A stretch of DNA of 64,000 nucleotides, taken from the NCBI RefSeq assembly GCF_020165985.1, contig NZ_JAIUKZ010000015.1, forward strand, positions 310,001 through 374,000, written 5' to 3'. The position numbers and the translations under genes were made by a program. Positions 1-8,951 of the stretch are shown here, piece after piece. The notes under the pieces are model-generated. The model was not told the origin of the DNA. It was given only the letters and a program-made list of their open reading frames with translations, and ran no database searches. Origin of the DNA: Bacillus sp. RAR_GA_16 (GTDB lineage Bacteria > Bacillota > Bacilli > Bacillales > Guptibacillaceae). The first letter of the stretch is position 1; every line of letters begins with the position of its first letter.

Positions 1-260
1 ATTCCTACTTCTTTAAGATAGGCTACTACCTCCTGATGGGCTGGATGGGGACCATATGCCTCAAGTGCTTCTTTGGATTCAAAGCGTACCGTTAGTCCGC
101 TTTCAAAGCCCTGGCTACGGTCAGAAAAGTTATTCCCCGCTTGAATATCAACAATTCCTGGGATTTTGTCTTTTACTTTCAGTAACCTTCTCATCCCTTC
201 TTCCTTTTGTTCAACCGTTGTTTCATCACTAAACTTAAATAACACAACATGCTCGATCAT
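1..260 (-). CDS. Dabb family stress-responsive protein (C-terminus cut by window edge)
   Basis: The visible 86 residues begin MIEHVVLFKF and contain the pattern of the Dabb (stress-responsive alpha/beta barrel) family: a first beta strand with HVVLFKF, a central GxNFSDRSxGF segment, and an AYxxHPxHxEVV block. These are small dimeric ferredoxin-like proteins of about 95-105 residues, so only some 10-15 residues should be missing beyond base 1. The start is ATG at 258-260, preceded by AAAGGAGGCG at good spacing. Proteins of this family are often stress induced, but a substrate cannot be named here. It follows the terminator of the upstream gene on the same strand and is probably transcribed separately. 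Confidence 0.85.
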   Translation of the reverse strand, partial: MIEHVVLFKFSDETTVEQKEEGMRRLLKVKDKIPGIVDIQAGNNFSDRSQGFESGLTVRFESKEALEAYGPHPAHQEVVAYLKEVG

Positions 261-294
261 GAGACCGCCTCCTTTTAATATAAATTAAGTAAAT

Positions 295-334
295 CAAAAA
301 AAGCGTCAGGAAACAAATCATTTACCTGACGCTT
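295..334 (-). terminator. Rho-independent terminator of the 656-residue protein gene
   Basis: A 10-bp perfect stem (AAGCGTCAGG / CCTGACGCTT) with a 14-nt loop is followed on the minus strand by a run of T. It lies about 30 bases after the stop of the gene at 365-2335 and separates it from the Dabb gene. Confidence 0.85.
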
Positions 335-364
335 CATGATATAGATCGCTTTGTTAATCAGTAT

Positions 365-2335
365 TTACTTACTGATCCAGGTGTATTCTTGTCCCCAGCT
401 TTCCTTAGCAAGAGACTTCACGATCGAGATGTATTCTGCTTCAACGGCATAAGCATCTCCCTGTTCATATGGGTTATAGTGAAAAGCATATAAACGCGAG
501 GTGAACTCTTCGAAAGGTAACGAGCTTTCACCAGAAAGCTCCCCTTTTCCCATAACCGTACATTCAATGCCTTGTCCCCAATTTTGAGAACCATCGTTAT
601 TCGGATTATAAAAATAGACACGATATTCTCCATCTGGACTTTTAGCAATTCTTTGAATGGAAACCGCATGGAAACCTAGCATTTTTCCATGAACATTTGT
701 GATAAAAATCCCTACTGGATTGGGATAGATCAATTCATAATCGTCATTGTATTCAGGATGATGTGTCGCATAAAATAACCTGACGAAACCTGGAAAGTCC
801 GTGACGCTACCTGTAATCGGTTCAATGACCGTGCTAAACCCTTTCTGCACCCAATTGCCATAAAATGCAGGGTTTACCCAGCGATGGCCATCTTCTCCTC
901 TTAATGCCACCCTACTCATCATTTCACTATAAATGCGATCAAGGTGTGGCACGAGAACAAGCGATACAGGATCAAGTTCCGGGTGGAGATCGGGTGCGAG
1001 TCCACCTTGAAGATCTTTCGAATGAATTTGAACTCCTTCAAAGACCATATCAATATCCCCATCTCGTGCAGCTCTTGGAATGATCTCTAGTAAGTATCCA
1101 GGCGCATGTTGTGCCCAGAGACTAATTCCTCTTGCAGCCTGACAAGTTGGATTTAGCCCTTGTCCCACACCTAGCGGCTGACCGAGAACGCTAATGACCC
1201 CTGCTAACAAGATGCTGTTAGCCGTTAAACCTTCTCCTTCACTAACCGTATTAAATAATGCGCTTCGTACTTCTGGGCGAATATCCAGCTCAATCATACG
1301 CCTCAACCCAGGAATCACTGGTGAAGCAGAAAGAACGCCTCTTTCTAACATCAGGGCTAATCCATAAGCCGATTGGCAAGTCGATGGAAAGAGCGAAACT
1401 TTAATAAGCTGATGAACGAGCTCCGCATGTTCTTCAAGATTCGCTTTCCCCTTCCCAGTTAACTGTAGCAGTACGGGAAGGAGATGTGGTGATTTTCTGC
1501 TTAGGAAACGCGCAAGTACACTGTGATGTGGTGAACAAAGGCCTGTTTTTCGCATGGAGAGACCAAGCTGCTCACTCTCTTTTCGGAGTTCCTCTGTCGA
1601 TAGCGCCATCAGTTGTTTACGGTACTCATTCGGCTGCTGATTAGAACGACTTAACTCGGATGGTCCTTCAATAGAGGAAACGTACGATTCTAGCATCTTG
1701 CGCTGATCGTCACTAGTTTCAGAGCGAAGCATTTCTTTCGCCATTTTAATCATCGACACTGTCCGTTTTACAGTGATCGGGCGTTGTGCAGTCAAACGTT
1801 CAATTTCATATATAAGCGTTTCCGATAATGCACTTGAAGAAAGGTACTGTGAAATAAATTGGAATAATCGCTGTGTTTCTACCGTATTTTCTTTTTCTTC
1901 AATACGTGAAGCTTCAGAAGCATTCGGGAAAAGCAAATCTAGGTTTAGGGCCATTACTTCGTTTAAGAAATCCATGGCCATTTCTTGAGAAACCTTTGGA
2001 TGATCTCCTTTTCCTTCCGCTATTGCGAGCATACGTAAATCGCTTAGCATTTCAATGACATACGGAAGTCCTTTTGCCTGCAATGATCCAGCAACAAGCG
2101 GTGGCTGTAGCTTTGAGGGATCTTCCCAAGGGCCATCTTGAAAAACGCCAGCGGCATCAAATCGATGAGCATACTGATAAAGAAACTCAAGACCTTCTTC
2201 GGTTTCCAGAAGGCGATTTGCCTCCTGAAAAACATCTGTCTGATAGCGCGATTTAGCGTAAGAAGGCGCTTCCTCTAGACGTGTTAATGACCTGGAAAAC
2301 CTTGCAATCTTTCCTTCTGTTACTTCAGATGGCAT
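365..2335 (-). CDS. 656-residue protein of unknown function with papain-like Cys/His/Asn motifs
   Basis: I do not recognise the family. The N-terminal ~300 residues look largely helical. A short motif P-[ST]-T-C-Q-x-A occurs twice, around Cys320 (FPSTCQSAYG) and Cys398 (NPTCQAARG). Further on there is GFHAVSI with His556, then a hydrophobic strand ending FYNPNNDG with Asn577. Cys, then His on a strand, then Asn/Asp on the next strand is the order of papain-like and transglutaminase-like folds, so Cys398-His556-Asn577 is a plausible catalytic triad. This is inference from motif order only. No signal peptide or membrane segment is visible. The start ATG at 2335 has AAAGGAG upstream. The gene lies 32 bases after the ATP-grasp gene on the same strand and is probably co-transcribed with it. 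An amide hydrolase paired with an amide ligase is one possible reading. Confidence 0.6.
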   Translation of the reverse strand: MPSEVTEGKIARFSRSLTRLEEAPSYAKSRYQTDVFQEANRLLETEEGLEFLYQYAHRFDAAGVFQDGPWEDPSKLQPPLVAGSLQAKGLPYVIEMLSDLRMLAIAEGKGDHPKVSQEMAMDFLNEVMALNLDLLFPNASEASRIEEKENTVETQRLFQFISQYLSSSALSETLIYEIERLTAQRPITVKRTVSMIKMAKEMLRSETSDDQRKMLESYVSSIEGPSELSRSNQQPNEYRKQLMALSTEELRKESEQLGLSMRKTGLCSPHHSVLARFLSRKSPHLLPVLLQLTGKGKANLEEHAELVHQLIKVSLFPSTCQSAYGLALMLERGVLSASPVIPGLRRMIELDIRPEVRSALFNTVSEGEGLTANSILLAGVISVLGQPLGVGQGLNPTCQAARGISLWAQHAPGYLLEIIPRAARDGDIDMVFEGVQIHSKDLQGGLAPDLHPELDPVSLVLVPHLDRIYSEMMSRVALRGEDGHRWVNPAFYGNWVQKGFSTVIEPITGSVTDFPGFVRLFYATHHPEYNDDYELIYPNPVGIFITNVHGKMLGFHAVSIQRIAKSPDGEYRVYFYNPNNDGSQNWGQGIECTVMGKGELSGESSLPFEEFTSRLYAFHYNPYEQGDAYAVEAEYISIVKSLAKESWGQEYTWISK

Positions 2336-2367
2336 GCCAAATTCTCCTTTATTGTAAAAATATTATG

Positions 2368-3636
2368 CTACAGATAAAAGTCATACTTTTCATAGTCTAC
2401 AAGTAAACGAGTCATCTCTGCACTGTCATCGCCGAAAAAGAAAATGGTTCCATAATGATTTCCAAAACCTACGCGTTCAGCTACTTTTCCCTGCGGAGGT
2501 GTAAACATATCATGCTTCTCAAAGAAAGAATGTTCTTCAAGTTCCTCAGGAATCGTTAACTTTTCAATGTAATTTACATGAGGATGAACCATCAAGCATC
2601 CTGCATACCCTAGAGCTTCATCTTCAGCCGGGAAGAATTTTCTTAGCTCTTCTTCTGTGGTATTTGGATCACTACAAAGAATTTGCGCTTCATAAGCGCT
2701 AAATCCGTAAGCGCGTTCAATCAGATCAAAAATGTGTCCACCTGGAACGCGAGCTGCTACTTCTCCAAAGTGGAGTGTACCATCAGGCATAATAAAGTAC
2801 TCAGGGTGGATAACACCGTTTTCAATCTCAAAAGCTTCAATTAGTTGTTCAATTGCTTTACGAATGACCGGTCGCTTCTCTTCAAGTGATGGAGAAGGCG
2901 GCACGAAGTTTGAATAACCAAGCTTTACATACTCCGTAATATTAAGGAATTGAATTTTTCCTCCGTGAACAAAAACTTCACACGAAAATTCCTGTCCATC
3001 AAGATGACTTTCCATAAGGAGTGGGAAATCGTTATCTGTAAGTGACTCAATATCTGAAGGGTCATCAATCGCTCGATGTCCTACAGATCCAGCCTTATCT
3101 AATGGCTTACAGTGGATCGGCTCATTTTTATCTCCATCCACTTTCAATAGTGCATCATTCACTCTTTTTAAAAAGCGTTTTACATCTTCTTTATCTCTTG
3201 CTTCTTCAAAGACGCCTACTTTAATTCCGGCCATCTGTGCTTTTCTTTTCATCATCCCTTTATCTCTTAGTAAAAGAGAACGGTTAAATAGTCTTGGTTC
3301 TTCTCTAAAGCGCGAGTTAAGGGCTCCAGCCCATTCAACACACTCTTCATAAAGCGGGACTGCTACTTCAGCTCCAAGTGCTTTGAGCTGCTTATAGAGT
3401 TTGTCTGATCCTTCATTCAACCTGTCAAACTCCCACCCAACAAAGGTGATGTCATGCTTTTCGGCATAATCCTTAAAATCAGGAGGACCCACCACTACGA
3501 AAGGCCGATTCAACTTGTCACAGGCCTCAATTGCGGGAAGACTCCATCCAATTAGTGCTGTTAAATATGGAATTGTCTTTCCTTCTGGCTGACTTTCTTG
3601 TAACGTCTGGTTCAACTCTAACTGATCCAGTTCCAT
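2368..3636 (-). CDS. ATP-grasp ligase, carboxylate-amine ligase type
   Basis: A 422-residue protein with the layout of ATP-grasp enzymes that join a carboxylate to an amine through an acyl phosphate: an N-terminal alpha/beta domain (residues ~20-115), a central ATP-binding region with CKPLDKAGSVGH (177-187), and a C-terminal Mg/ATP site HFGEVAARVPGGHIFD (289-304) with Glu292 and Arg296. The LDGQEFSCEVFV segment is the usual second strand of the grasp fold. Relatives include L-amino acid ligases and PurK/carbamoyl-phosphate-like enzymes. The substrate cannot be predicted. ATG at 3636 has AAAGGAG upstream. It is first in a two-gene operon with the unknown 656-residue protein, which suggests the two act on the same compound. 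Confidence 0.8.
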   Translation of the reverse strand: MELDQLELNQTLQESQPEGKTIPYLTALIGWSLPAIEACDKLNRPFVVVGPPDFKDYAEKHDITFVGWEFDRLNEGSDKLYKQLKALGAEVAVPLYEECVEWAGALNSRFREEPRLFNRSLLLRDKGMMKRKAQMAGIKVGVFEEARDKEDVKRFLKRVNDALLKVDGDKNEPIHCKPLDKAGSVGHRAIDDPSDIESLTDNDFPLLMESHLDGQEFSCEVFVHGGKIQFLNITEYVKLGYSNFVPPSPSLEEKRPVIRKAIEQLIEAFEIENGVIHPEYFIMPDGTLHFGEVAARVPGGHIFDLIERAYGFSAYEAQILCSDPNTTEEELRKFFPAEDEALGYAGCLMVHPHVNYIEKLTIPEELEEHSFFEKHDMFTPPQGKVAERVGFGNHYGTIFFFGDDSAEMTRLLVDYEKYDFYL

Positions 3637-3850
3637 TTTGTTCTCGCTCCTTTATAAAATAGTAGAGAAGTCTTTCCTGACCTTCCTTATCTAACGTAGC
3701 AGATTTCCAAAGTTATTTTAACTAATATTCTGACTTTTCGACTCATAAGAACAAAAGAAGTCAGAATCATTTAAAATTCGACAATGCTACTAGATTGAAA
3801 GGAATCAGGATTCTTAATTAATACCTTCCCTATTTTTGTAAAAACTAACG

Positions 3851-3886
3851 AAAAAAGTCGCTCCTTTTTTCGGAGCGACTTTTTTC
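3851..3886 (-). terminator. Terminator of clpE
   Basis: Stem AAGTCGCTCC / GGAGCGACTT with a short T-rich loop and T/A runs on both sides. It sits 9 bases beyond the clpE stop on the minus strand and could work in both directions. Confidence 0.85.
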
Positions 3887-3894
3887 TTACAAGT

Positions 3895-6024
3895 TTATTT
3901 TTTTGGTGAGACGACAATTTTGTTTTCTACTATTTCAACCGATACCGATTGAATGCTTCCTTCATCTACAAGTAAATCAGCAATACCATCTTCCACATGT
4001 TCTTCAATGACTCTGCGAAGAGGGCGAGCACCAAACTGTGGATTATACCCTAGTTCAGCCAACTTCTCTTTCGCCGCTTCACTAATCGTAAGGGAAATGT
4101 TCTGCTCTTCAAGACTTTCATCTAAATCATTAATCATTAAGTCTACGATCGTAACGAGACTAGTCTGTTCGAGTGATTTAAACGGAACAATCCCATCAAA
4201 ACGGTTTAGGAATTCAGGTCTGAAATAACCACCCAAGCTTTCCATAACGCTTGTATAGCTTTCTGCGGATTCAAATCCAACTGTAATTCTACGTTCAGAT
4301 GTTCCAGCATTACTTGTCATAATAATAACCGTATCTTTAAAGCTAACCGTTCTACCCTGGCTATCAGTGAGACGACCATCATCAAGGATTTGAAGGAACA
4401 TATTTTGGACATCTGGATGTGCTTTCTCAACTTCATCAATTAAGATGATGCTATATGGTTTGCGACGTACTCTTTCTGTTAATTGTCCTGCTTCCTCATG
4501 ACCAACATATCCTGGAGGGGAACCAATCAATTTTGAGACAGAGTGTTTTTCCATGTATTCACTCATATCGAGACGAATCATCGCTTCTCGATCACCAAAC
4601 ATTTCTTCAGCTAATGAACGAGAAAGTTCTGTTTTTCCGACACCAGTTGGTCCTACAAATAGGAAAGAACCGATTGGTCGATTTTGACGTTTTAACCCTG
4701 CACGACTTCTGCGAATGGCTTTCGCTACTTTGTTCACAGCATCTTCCTGGCCAATGACTTTGGCATTGAGTCGTTCAGCAAGATTCTTCATTTTTGTTTG
4801 CTCATCTTCTCGAAGCTTACGAACAGGAATACCTGTTTTGCCCTCAACGATCTGCTGAATCTCTTCAAGATCGACTGAATGGTTCATATTTGAGTTACTT
4901 TTCAATGTTTCTTCAAGCTGTTTTTCAAGCTGCAATTCTTCTGTTCTTAACTTTGCAGCAAGCTCATAATCTTCTGCCTCTGCTGCCTTGTTTTTTTCAG
5001 TAGCGATTTGTTGTAGACGCTCTTGAATTTCATCGTGGTTCGATACAGCAAATGTTAAGTTCATCTTAGCTCCGGCTTCATCCATCAAGTCAATTGCTTT
5101 ATCTGGAAGAAAACGATCTTGGATGAATCGGTTTGATAATGATACACAAGCTCGAATTGCTTCATCAGTGTATTTCACTTCATGATATTCTTCGTATTTA
5201 GGCTGCAAACCTTTTAAGATTTCAACGGCTTCTTCTACCGTCGGTTCATTTACCATTACTGGTTGAAAGCGACGTTCTAATGCCGCATCTTTTTCAATTT
5301 GACGATACTCTTTAAGCGTTGTAGCGCCAATTAATTGAAGCTCTCCTCGAGCAAGGGCTGGCTTTAGAATGTTCCCCGCATCCATTGATCCTTCGGCAGA
5401 ACCTGCTCCTACAATTTGATGTAGCTCATCTACAAATAAAATCACATTTTTTCGACTTTGAAGTTCAGAAATTAATTGTTTCATTCTTTCTTCAAACTGA
5501 CCGCGAATACCGGTATTTGAAACAAGAGAAGCAACATCTAATAGATAGATTTCTTTATTTTTTAATTTAGATGGAACTTGCCCTTCTGAAATTCTTAGCG
5601 CAAGACCTTCAGCAATGGCCGTTTTTCCGACCCCTGCTTCCCCAATTAGTACGGGATTATTTTTATTACGTCGGTTTAATGTTTCAATGACTCTGGCTAC
5701 TTCATTTTCTCTCCCTATTACAGGATCAATCAGACCAGCTTTTGCTGCGTCAGATAAGTTTCTTCCGAGATTATCAAGTAAGCCGCCTTTTCCATTTCCT
5801 GATTCAGTTTGTGGCCCTTCTTCTTGAGAAGTGAAACCATTTTGTCCTGAAGCCATAAAGGATTGAAAGAAATCATCCATTTGACCTTTTGGTGATGAAG
5901 CTGTTTGACCATTCATCACTTTTGCGTAACACGTGCTACAAAGGTTTACTCTTTTCTTATTTTGATTCACTTGGACATTCAATTGAATGGAAGCCTGGTT
6001 TTGTTGACAATGATCACAAAGCAT
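3895..6024 (-). CDS. clpE: ATP-dependent Clp protease ATP-binding subunit ClpE
   Basis: A 709-residue Hsp100/Clp ATPase that unfolds damaged proteins and feeds them to ClpP. An N-terminal zinc finger (Cys3, Cys6, Cys29, Cys32) is the hallmark of ClpE. The first AAA+ domain has Walker A GEAGVGKT (128-135) and Walker B ILFVDELHQ. A UVR-like coiled segment follows (KNKAAEAEDYELAAKLRTEE). The second AAA+ domain has GPTGVGKT and IILIDEVEKAHPDV. Length matches the family (~700). The single gene has its own terminator and a CtsR-controlled SigA promoter upstream, so heat and protein-damage induction is expected. Confidence 0.97.
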   Translation of the reverse strand: MLCDHCQQNQASIQLNVQVNQNKKRVNLCSTCYAKVMNGQTASSPKGQMDDFFQSFMASGQNGFTSQEEGPQTESGNGKGGLLDNLGRNLSDAAKAGLIDPVIGRENEVARVIETLNRRNKNNPVLIGEAGVGKTAIAEGLALRISEGQVPSKLKNKEIYLLDVASLVSNTGIRGQFEERMKQLISELQSRKNVILFVDELHQIVGAGSAEGSMDAGNILKPALARGELQLIGATTLKEYRQIEKDAALERRFQPVMVNEPTVEEAVEILKGLQPKYEEYHEVKYTDEAIRACVSLSNRFIQDRFLPDKAIDLMDEAGAKMNLTFAVSNHDEIQERLQQIATEKNKAAEAEDYELAAKLRTEELQLEKQLEETLKSNSNMNHSVDLEEIQQIVEGKTGIPVRKLREDEQTKMKNLAERLNAKVIGQEDAVNKVAKAIRRSRAGLKRQNRPIGSFLFVGPTGVGKTELSRSLAEEMFGDREAMIRLDMSEYMEKHSVSKLIGSPPGYVGHEEAGQLTERVRRKPYSIILIDEVEKAHPDVQNMFLQILDDGRLTDSQGRTVSFKDTVIIMTSNAGTSERRITVGFESAESYTSVMESLGGYFRPEFLNRFDGIVPFKSLEQTSLVTIVDLMINDLDESLEEQNISLTISEAAKEKLAELGYNPQFGARPLRRVIEEHVEDGIADLLVDEGSIQSVSVEIVENKIVVSPKK

Positions 6025-6093
6025 ATGATGGCCTCCTTATTATTTATAATCCATTCATTTATTAAAAAGTTTGGAAAGGTAAAAGATGTTTAA

Positions 6094-6155
6094 TTTGACT
6101 TTGACTATCTTTGACCTTGTAACCATATTATAATTTGACTATCTCTGACTTTCAA
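6094..6155 (-). promoter_or_regulatory. clpE SigA promoter with CtsR operators
   Basis: On the minus strand TTGAAA (6150-6155), a 17-bp spacer, then TATAAT (6127-6132). One CtsR box (AGTCAGAGATAGTCAAA, 6134-6150) fills the spacer. A second, perfect box (GGTCAAAGATAGTCAAA, 6100-6116) lies just past the start point and is extended by a third AGTCAAA half-site (6094-6100). CtsR binds tandem RGTCAAA heptads in heat-shock gene promoters of Firmicutes, so this is a strong match. Confidence 0.93.
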
Positions 6156-6159
6156 GTCT

Positions 6160-6438
6160 TTTGCTCAAACTTTTTTTGTTTGGCTATGTTAGCTTATTAT
6201 GTTGATTTCAAAGGGAGCAAATGAGCTGAATATCGACACCATCATGAACAAATCCTTTTGTTTATGCAGTTTGAAGGATTGGATTTTAATAAAAGGTGGA
6301 AAATTATTTGTAATATTTGAAATGAAGGAATTTTTTCGAAGGCTGGATAATAGATTGTATTAACTACTTTCGACAAAGGGGTATACAAGTTTACTAGAAC
6401 GGTAACAATGATGATAGATTACAAAGGGAGGATACGAA
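6160..6438. other. Intergenic region between clpE and the 154-residue gene
   Basis: AT-rich, with no open frame or hairpin that I can support. A GGGGTATAC sequence near 6379 resembles a SigB -10, but no good -35 stands before it. GGGAGG at 6426-6431 is the Shine-Dalgarno of the next gene. Confidence 0.5.
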
Positions 6439-6903
6439 ATGAATGATTCAGTCTATCAGTTGATTGTTGAAACCACCGTCAAACGAGTGCCTAGTTGCCA
6501 TGAGTCTCCTGAAGATTTCTTTATTGCTCTTGACGATCAGGAATATCCTTACTTAATCTTACCCACGCCGAAGGAAATGTTTGATAATGACGATGTTTTT
6601 ACAATCCGTTTAATTCCAGATGCCCTTAACAAATTTCGCTTTGAATTGGACAACTCATTTACTAAATTATCCTTCAGACGATTTACTACTTTTTTTGACG
6701 ATAAGACATACTATTTCGGACCTGAAGATAATATGCTTCTACGCTTTCTTAAATCGCCAGTTTACCGAAGTTATGTCGCGTGGGTAAGTCATTTATATTT
6801 CAAACGTATTGACGACCTAATTGAACGATACAATAAGGAACAGCTTCCCGAAGAAAGAAAATCCATTAAAGCGAAACTTTCTCGCCTTCTAATCGAAGCT
6901 TAA
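6439..6903 (+). CDS. Hypothetical protein, 154 residues
   Basis: I do not recognise this family. The protein is soluble and rich in aromatic and acidic residues, with a beta-rich first half (for example VFTIRLIPDALNKFRFEL and FTTFFDDKTYYFGPED) and a helical, charged C-terminal end (RIDDLIERYNKEQLPEERKS). It has no Cys clusters, signal peptide or membrane span. ATG at 6439 has GGGAGG upstream at good spacing. Its last 38 bases overlap the 3' end of the convergent mnmH gene. Confidence 0.7.
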   Translation: MNDSVYQLIVETTVKRVPSCHESPEDFFIALDDQEYPYLILPTPKEMFDNDDVFTIRLIPDALNKFRFELDNSFTKLSFRRFTTFFDDKTYYFGPEDNMLLRFLKSPVYRSYVAWVSHLYFKRIDDLIERYNKEQLPEERKSIKAKLSRLLIEA

Positions 6904-7927
6904 TTTCGAAACGATCAACTTCATTCTGGACAAGCTGAGTGCCTTCTTCAATCGATCCGTAACTTAAATGAGTGATATTTCCTTCATTTTCATATGCTTT
7001 ATGTTCGTAACGTGGATCGTAATAATAAAGTAGCAGTCGTTCAATTATGCACGCATAGTTTTTTGTTTCAAGACCCTGATTGATTACTTCTTTATCTTCA
7101 TTAGAGAATCGTTTTTCAATCTTTGAAACGGCATCAGTGATTTCTTCATGATGCTGTTCAGGATGATAGGTGTTCAAGATCGTTTGAATTCGATAAGAAA
7201 GCGGGGCGTGGACTTGTATACGCGTCCCTTTTTGTTTGCCCTCCAGAATAAAATCAGGAATAATGATATTCCCAAGACGCTTACTTTCGGATTCGATGAT
7301 GTAATAAGGCGTCTCTCCTATCTCTAACAATCGATGATATAGCTTCGCTTCGAATTCCTTTTGACTTCGCTCTGGTAAATCGACTCTTCCAAATACTGAG
7401 CCCCTGTGGGCAGCAAGGCCTTCGAGATCAATAACCGGATACCCCTTTTTTTCTAAAGCAATTAAGATTTCGGTTTTCGAGGTTCCTGTTAATCCTTCTA
7501 GAACAAGGTACGGTGTTGTTTGCCTCGCAACAATTTCAAGGCCAGCCGTAACTTTCTGGCGGTATGCTCGAATCCCGCCTTCAACTTGATAACAGGATAA
7601 ACCCATCATCTCAAAAATCGTTGTCAGGCTTTTACTTCGCATGCCACCTCTCCAACAGTAAACCGCAAATTCCTGATGATTCGCTAACTCTTTCGCACGT
7701 TTATAAAAATCAGGAAGCTGCGGAGAAACAATGGAAATCCCTAAATCTTTCGCTGCTTCTGTCCCTTTTTGCTTATAAGTGGTCCCTACGGCTTCTCGTT
7801 CCTCATTCGTGAAAATTGGCAAGTTAATGGCTCCAGGAATATGAAATTTCTCAAATTCAGCAGGGGTCCTTACATCAAGTAAGGGCATTCCTTTATGAAG
7901 CACTTTATCAATTGTTATTGTTTCCAT
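6866..7927 (-). CDS. mnmH: tRNA 2-selenouridine synthase MnmH (SelU)
   Basis: A 353-residue enzyme that converts 2-thiouridine at the wobble position of certain tRNAs to 2-selenouridine through a geranylated intermediate. It has an N-terminal rhodanese domain with LLDVRTPAEF and the active-site Cys91 in YCWRGGMRSKS, then a P-loop domain with GLTGTSKT (145-152), which is the usual MnmH order. The longer frame reaches 8059, but ATG at 7927 has AAAGGATG at the right distance and gives the family length. No selenophosphate synthase (selD) is in this window, so a selenium supply must lie elsewhere. The 3' end overlaps a convergent gene by 38 bases. Confidence 0.92.
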   Translation of the reverse strand: METITIDKVLHKGMPLLDVRTPAEFEKFHIPGAINLPIFTNEEREAVGTTYKQKGTEAAKDLGISIVSPQLPDFYKRAKELANHQEFAVYCWRGGMRSKSLTTIFEMMGLSCYQVEGGIRAYRQKVTAGLEIVARQTTPYLVLEGLTGTSKTEILIALEKKGYPVIDLEGLAAHRGSVFGRVDLPERSQKEFEAKLYHRLLEIGETPYYIIESESKRLGNIIIPDFILEGKQKGTRIQVHAPLSYRIQTILNTYHPEQHHEEITDAVSKIEKRFSNEDKEVINQGLETKNYACIIERLLLYYYDPRYEHKAYENEGNITHLSYGSIEEGTQLVQNEVDRFEIKLRLEGEKVSL

Positions 7928-8043
7928 GACAATCATCCTTTGTCTCATTTCATAGTACAAGTATATCATCATCACGCGCTCAAATTCAGTTATGCGGTTT
8001 ACGATGGATCTCGTTGGGGAAAAATAATATCGAGGTGAGTGAA

Positions 8044-8391
8044 ATGAATACGACATCAATGTTATCAGAAGTTCGCACTACACTAATCGATTGGGTTGGT
8101 GGTCATCTTATCATCGAGAAGAGAGAACAAGATGATCTTGATAAAACAATCATGAAGTTAGAAGACTTTTCTTTTCAACATCGCGGTGAAACTGTTGACG
8201 ACTACACTGCTTCAACTCTCCTTCAGCTTAAAGGAGAAGGAAAGGTGATTTCAGAAGAATCTGCTGTACCGTTACCCCACTCTACTTTCGAAATTCCACT
8301 TGAAGAAATAAACGATGTGAAAAAGCAGTCGAGTGAATTAATTGTTCAAACAGAGCGAGCTTCCTATCACATTAGCTATAATGCCAATTAA
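8044..8391 (+). CDS. Hypothetical protein, 115 residues
   Basis: A small acidic protein with no family I can name. It starts MNTTSMLSEVRTTLIDWVGG and has alternating strands and charged turns, with no Cys, signal peptide or membrane span. The start at 8044 is chosen because GAGGTGAG lies just upstream; the frame could be extended to 8014 without ribosome-site support. It is followed directly by a terminator and so is probably monocistronic, divergent from mnmH. Confidence 0.72.
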   Translation: MNTTSMLSEVRTTLIDWVGGHLIIEKREQDDLDKTIMKLEDFSFQHRGETVDDYTASTLLQLKGEGKVISEESAVPLPHSTFEIPLEEINDVKKQSSELIVQTERASYHISYNAN

Positions 8392-8417
8392 GGGACCAAG
8401 ACTGGTTCCTTTTTTTG
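8392..8417 (+). terminator. Terminator after the 115-residue gene
   Basis: A stem GGGACCA / TGGTTCC (one G-T pair) with a short loop, followed by seven T on the plus strand, beginning right after the stop codon. Confidence 0.8.
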
Positions 8418-8505
8418 TTAGGCTTTGTTAAAAGAATACTTAAAGGCATATCCCAAACAATGAGCTAATATGCTGAAAGAGATAGAGGATACGGGAGGGA
8501 TTGTG

Positions 8506-8865
8506 ATGGAAGAAAAAGAACTGGTACCTGATCTCGTTTCACGACAGTGGGCTATGTATCTTCATCTCTCTGCATTGTCAGGCTATTTAGTCCCTTTTGG
8601 ACACATCATCGCCCCCATCATCATCTGGTCAATTAAAAAGGAAGACAATCCGTATATAGATCGACAGGGTAAAGAATCTCTAAACTTTCAAATAAGCATA
8701 ACGTTGTATGCTGTTATCCTGGCTATTTTCAGCATCGTCATCATCGGATTAATTCTGCTCCCAATACTCTTTATCGTTCATCTTACCTTTATCGTGATCG
8801 CCTCTGTGAAGGCGAATCAAGGCGAATGTTATCGTTATCCCATAACCATCCGATTCGTATCTTGA
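8506..8865 (+). CDS. DUF4870 family membrane protein
   Basis: A 119-residue protein with three hydrophobic segments (about residues 16-45, 62-82 and 83-102). The order is that of DUF4870 proteins: an RQWAMYLHLSALSGYLVPFGHIIAP start, a KKEDNPYIDRQGKESLNFQIS loop, and a C-terminal KANQGECYRYPITIRF block. The family is common in Firmicutes and has no established function. ATG at 8506 is chosen because GGGAGG lies 8 bases upstream; an earlier ATG at 8470 lacks a ribosome site. Confidence 0.88.
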   Translation: MEEKELVPDLVSRQWAMYLHLSALSGYLVPFGHIIAPIIIWSIKKEDNPYIDRQGKESLNFQISITLYAVILAIFSIVIIGLILLPILFIVHLTFIVIASVKANQGECYRYPITIRFVS

Positions 8866-8951
8866 ATTTTCAACAATTTCAATCGTTCACACATAATTTA
8901 GCTATGTCCATGTTATAATGAAACTAAACTTATGATGTGGAGGGTCTGCTC

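Noticed and set aside
6370-6400. SigB promoter before the 154-residue gene
   Set aside because: GGGGTATAC resembles the -10, but the bases 12-15 upstream do not match GTTTAA.
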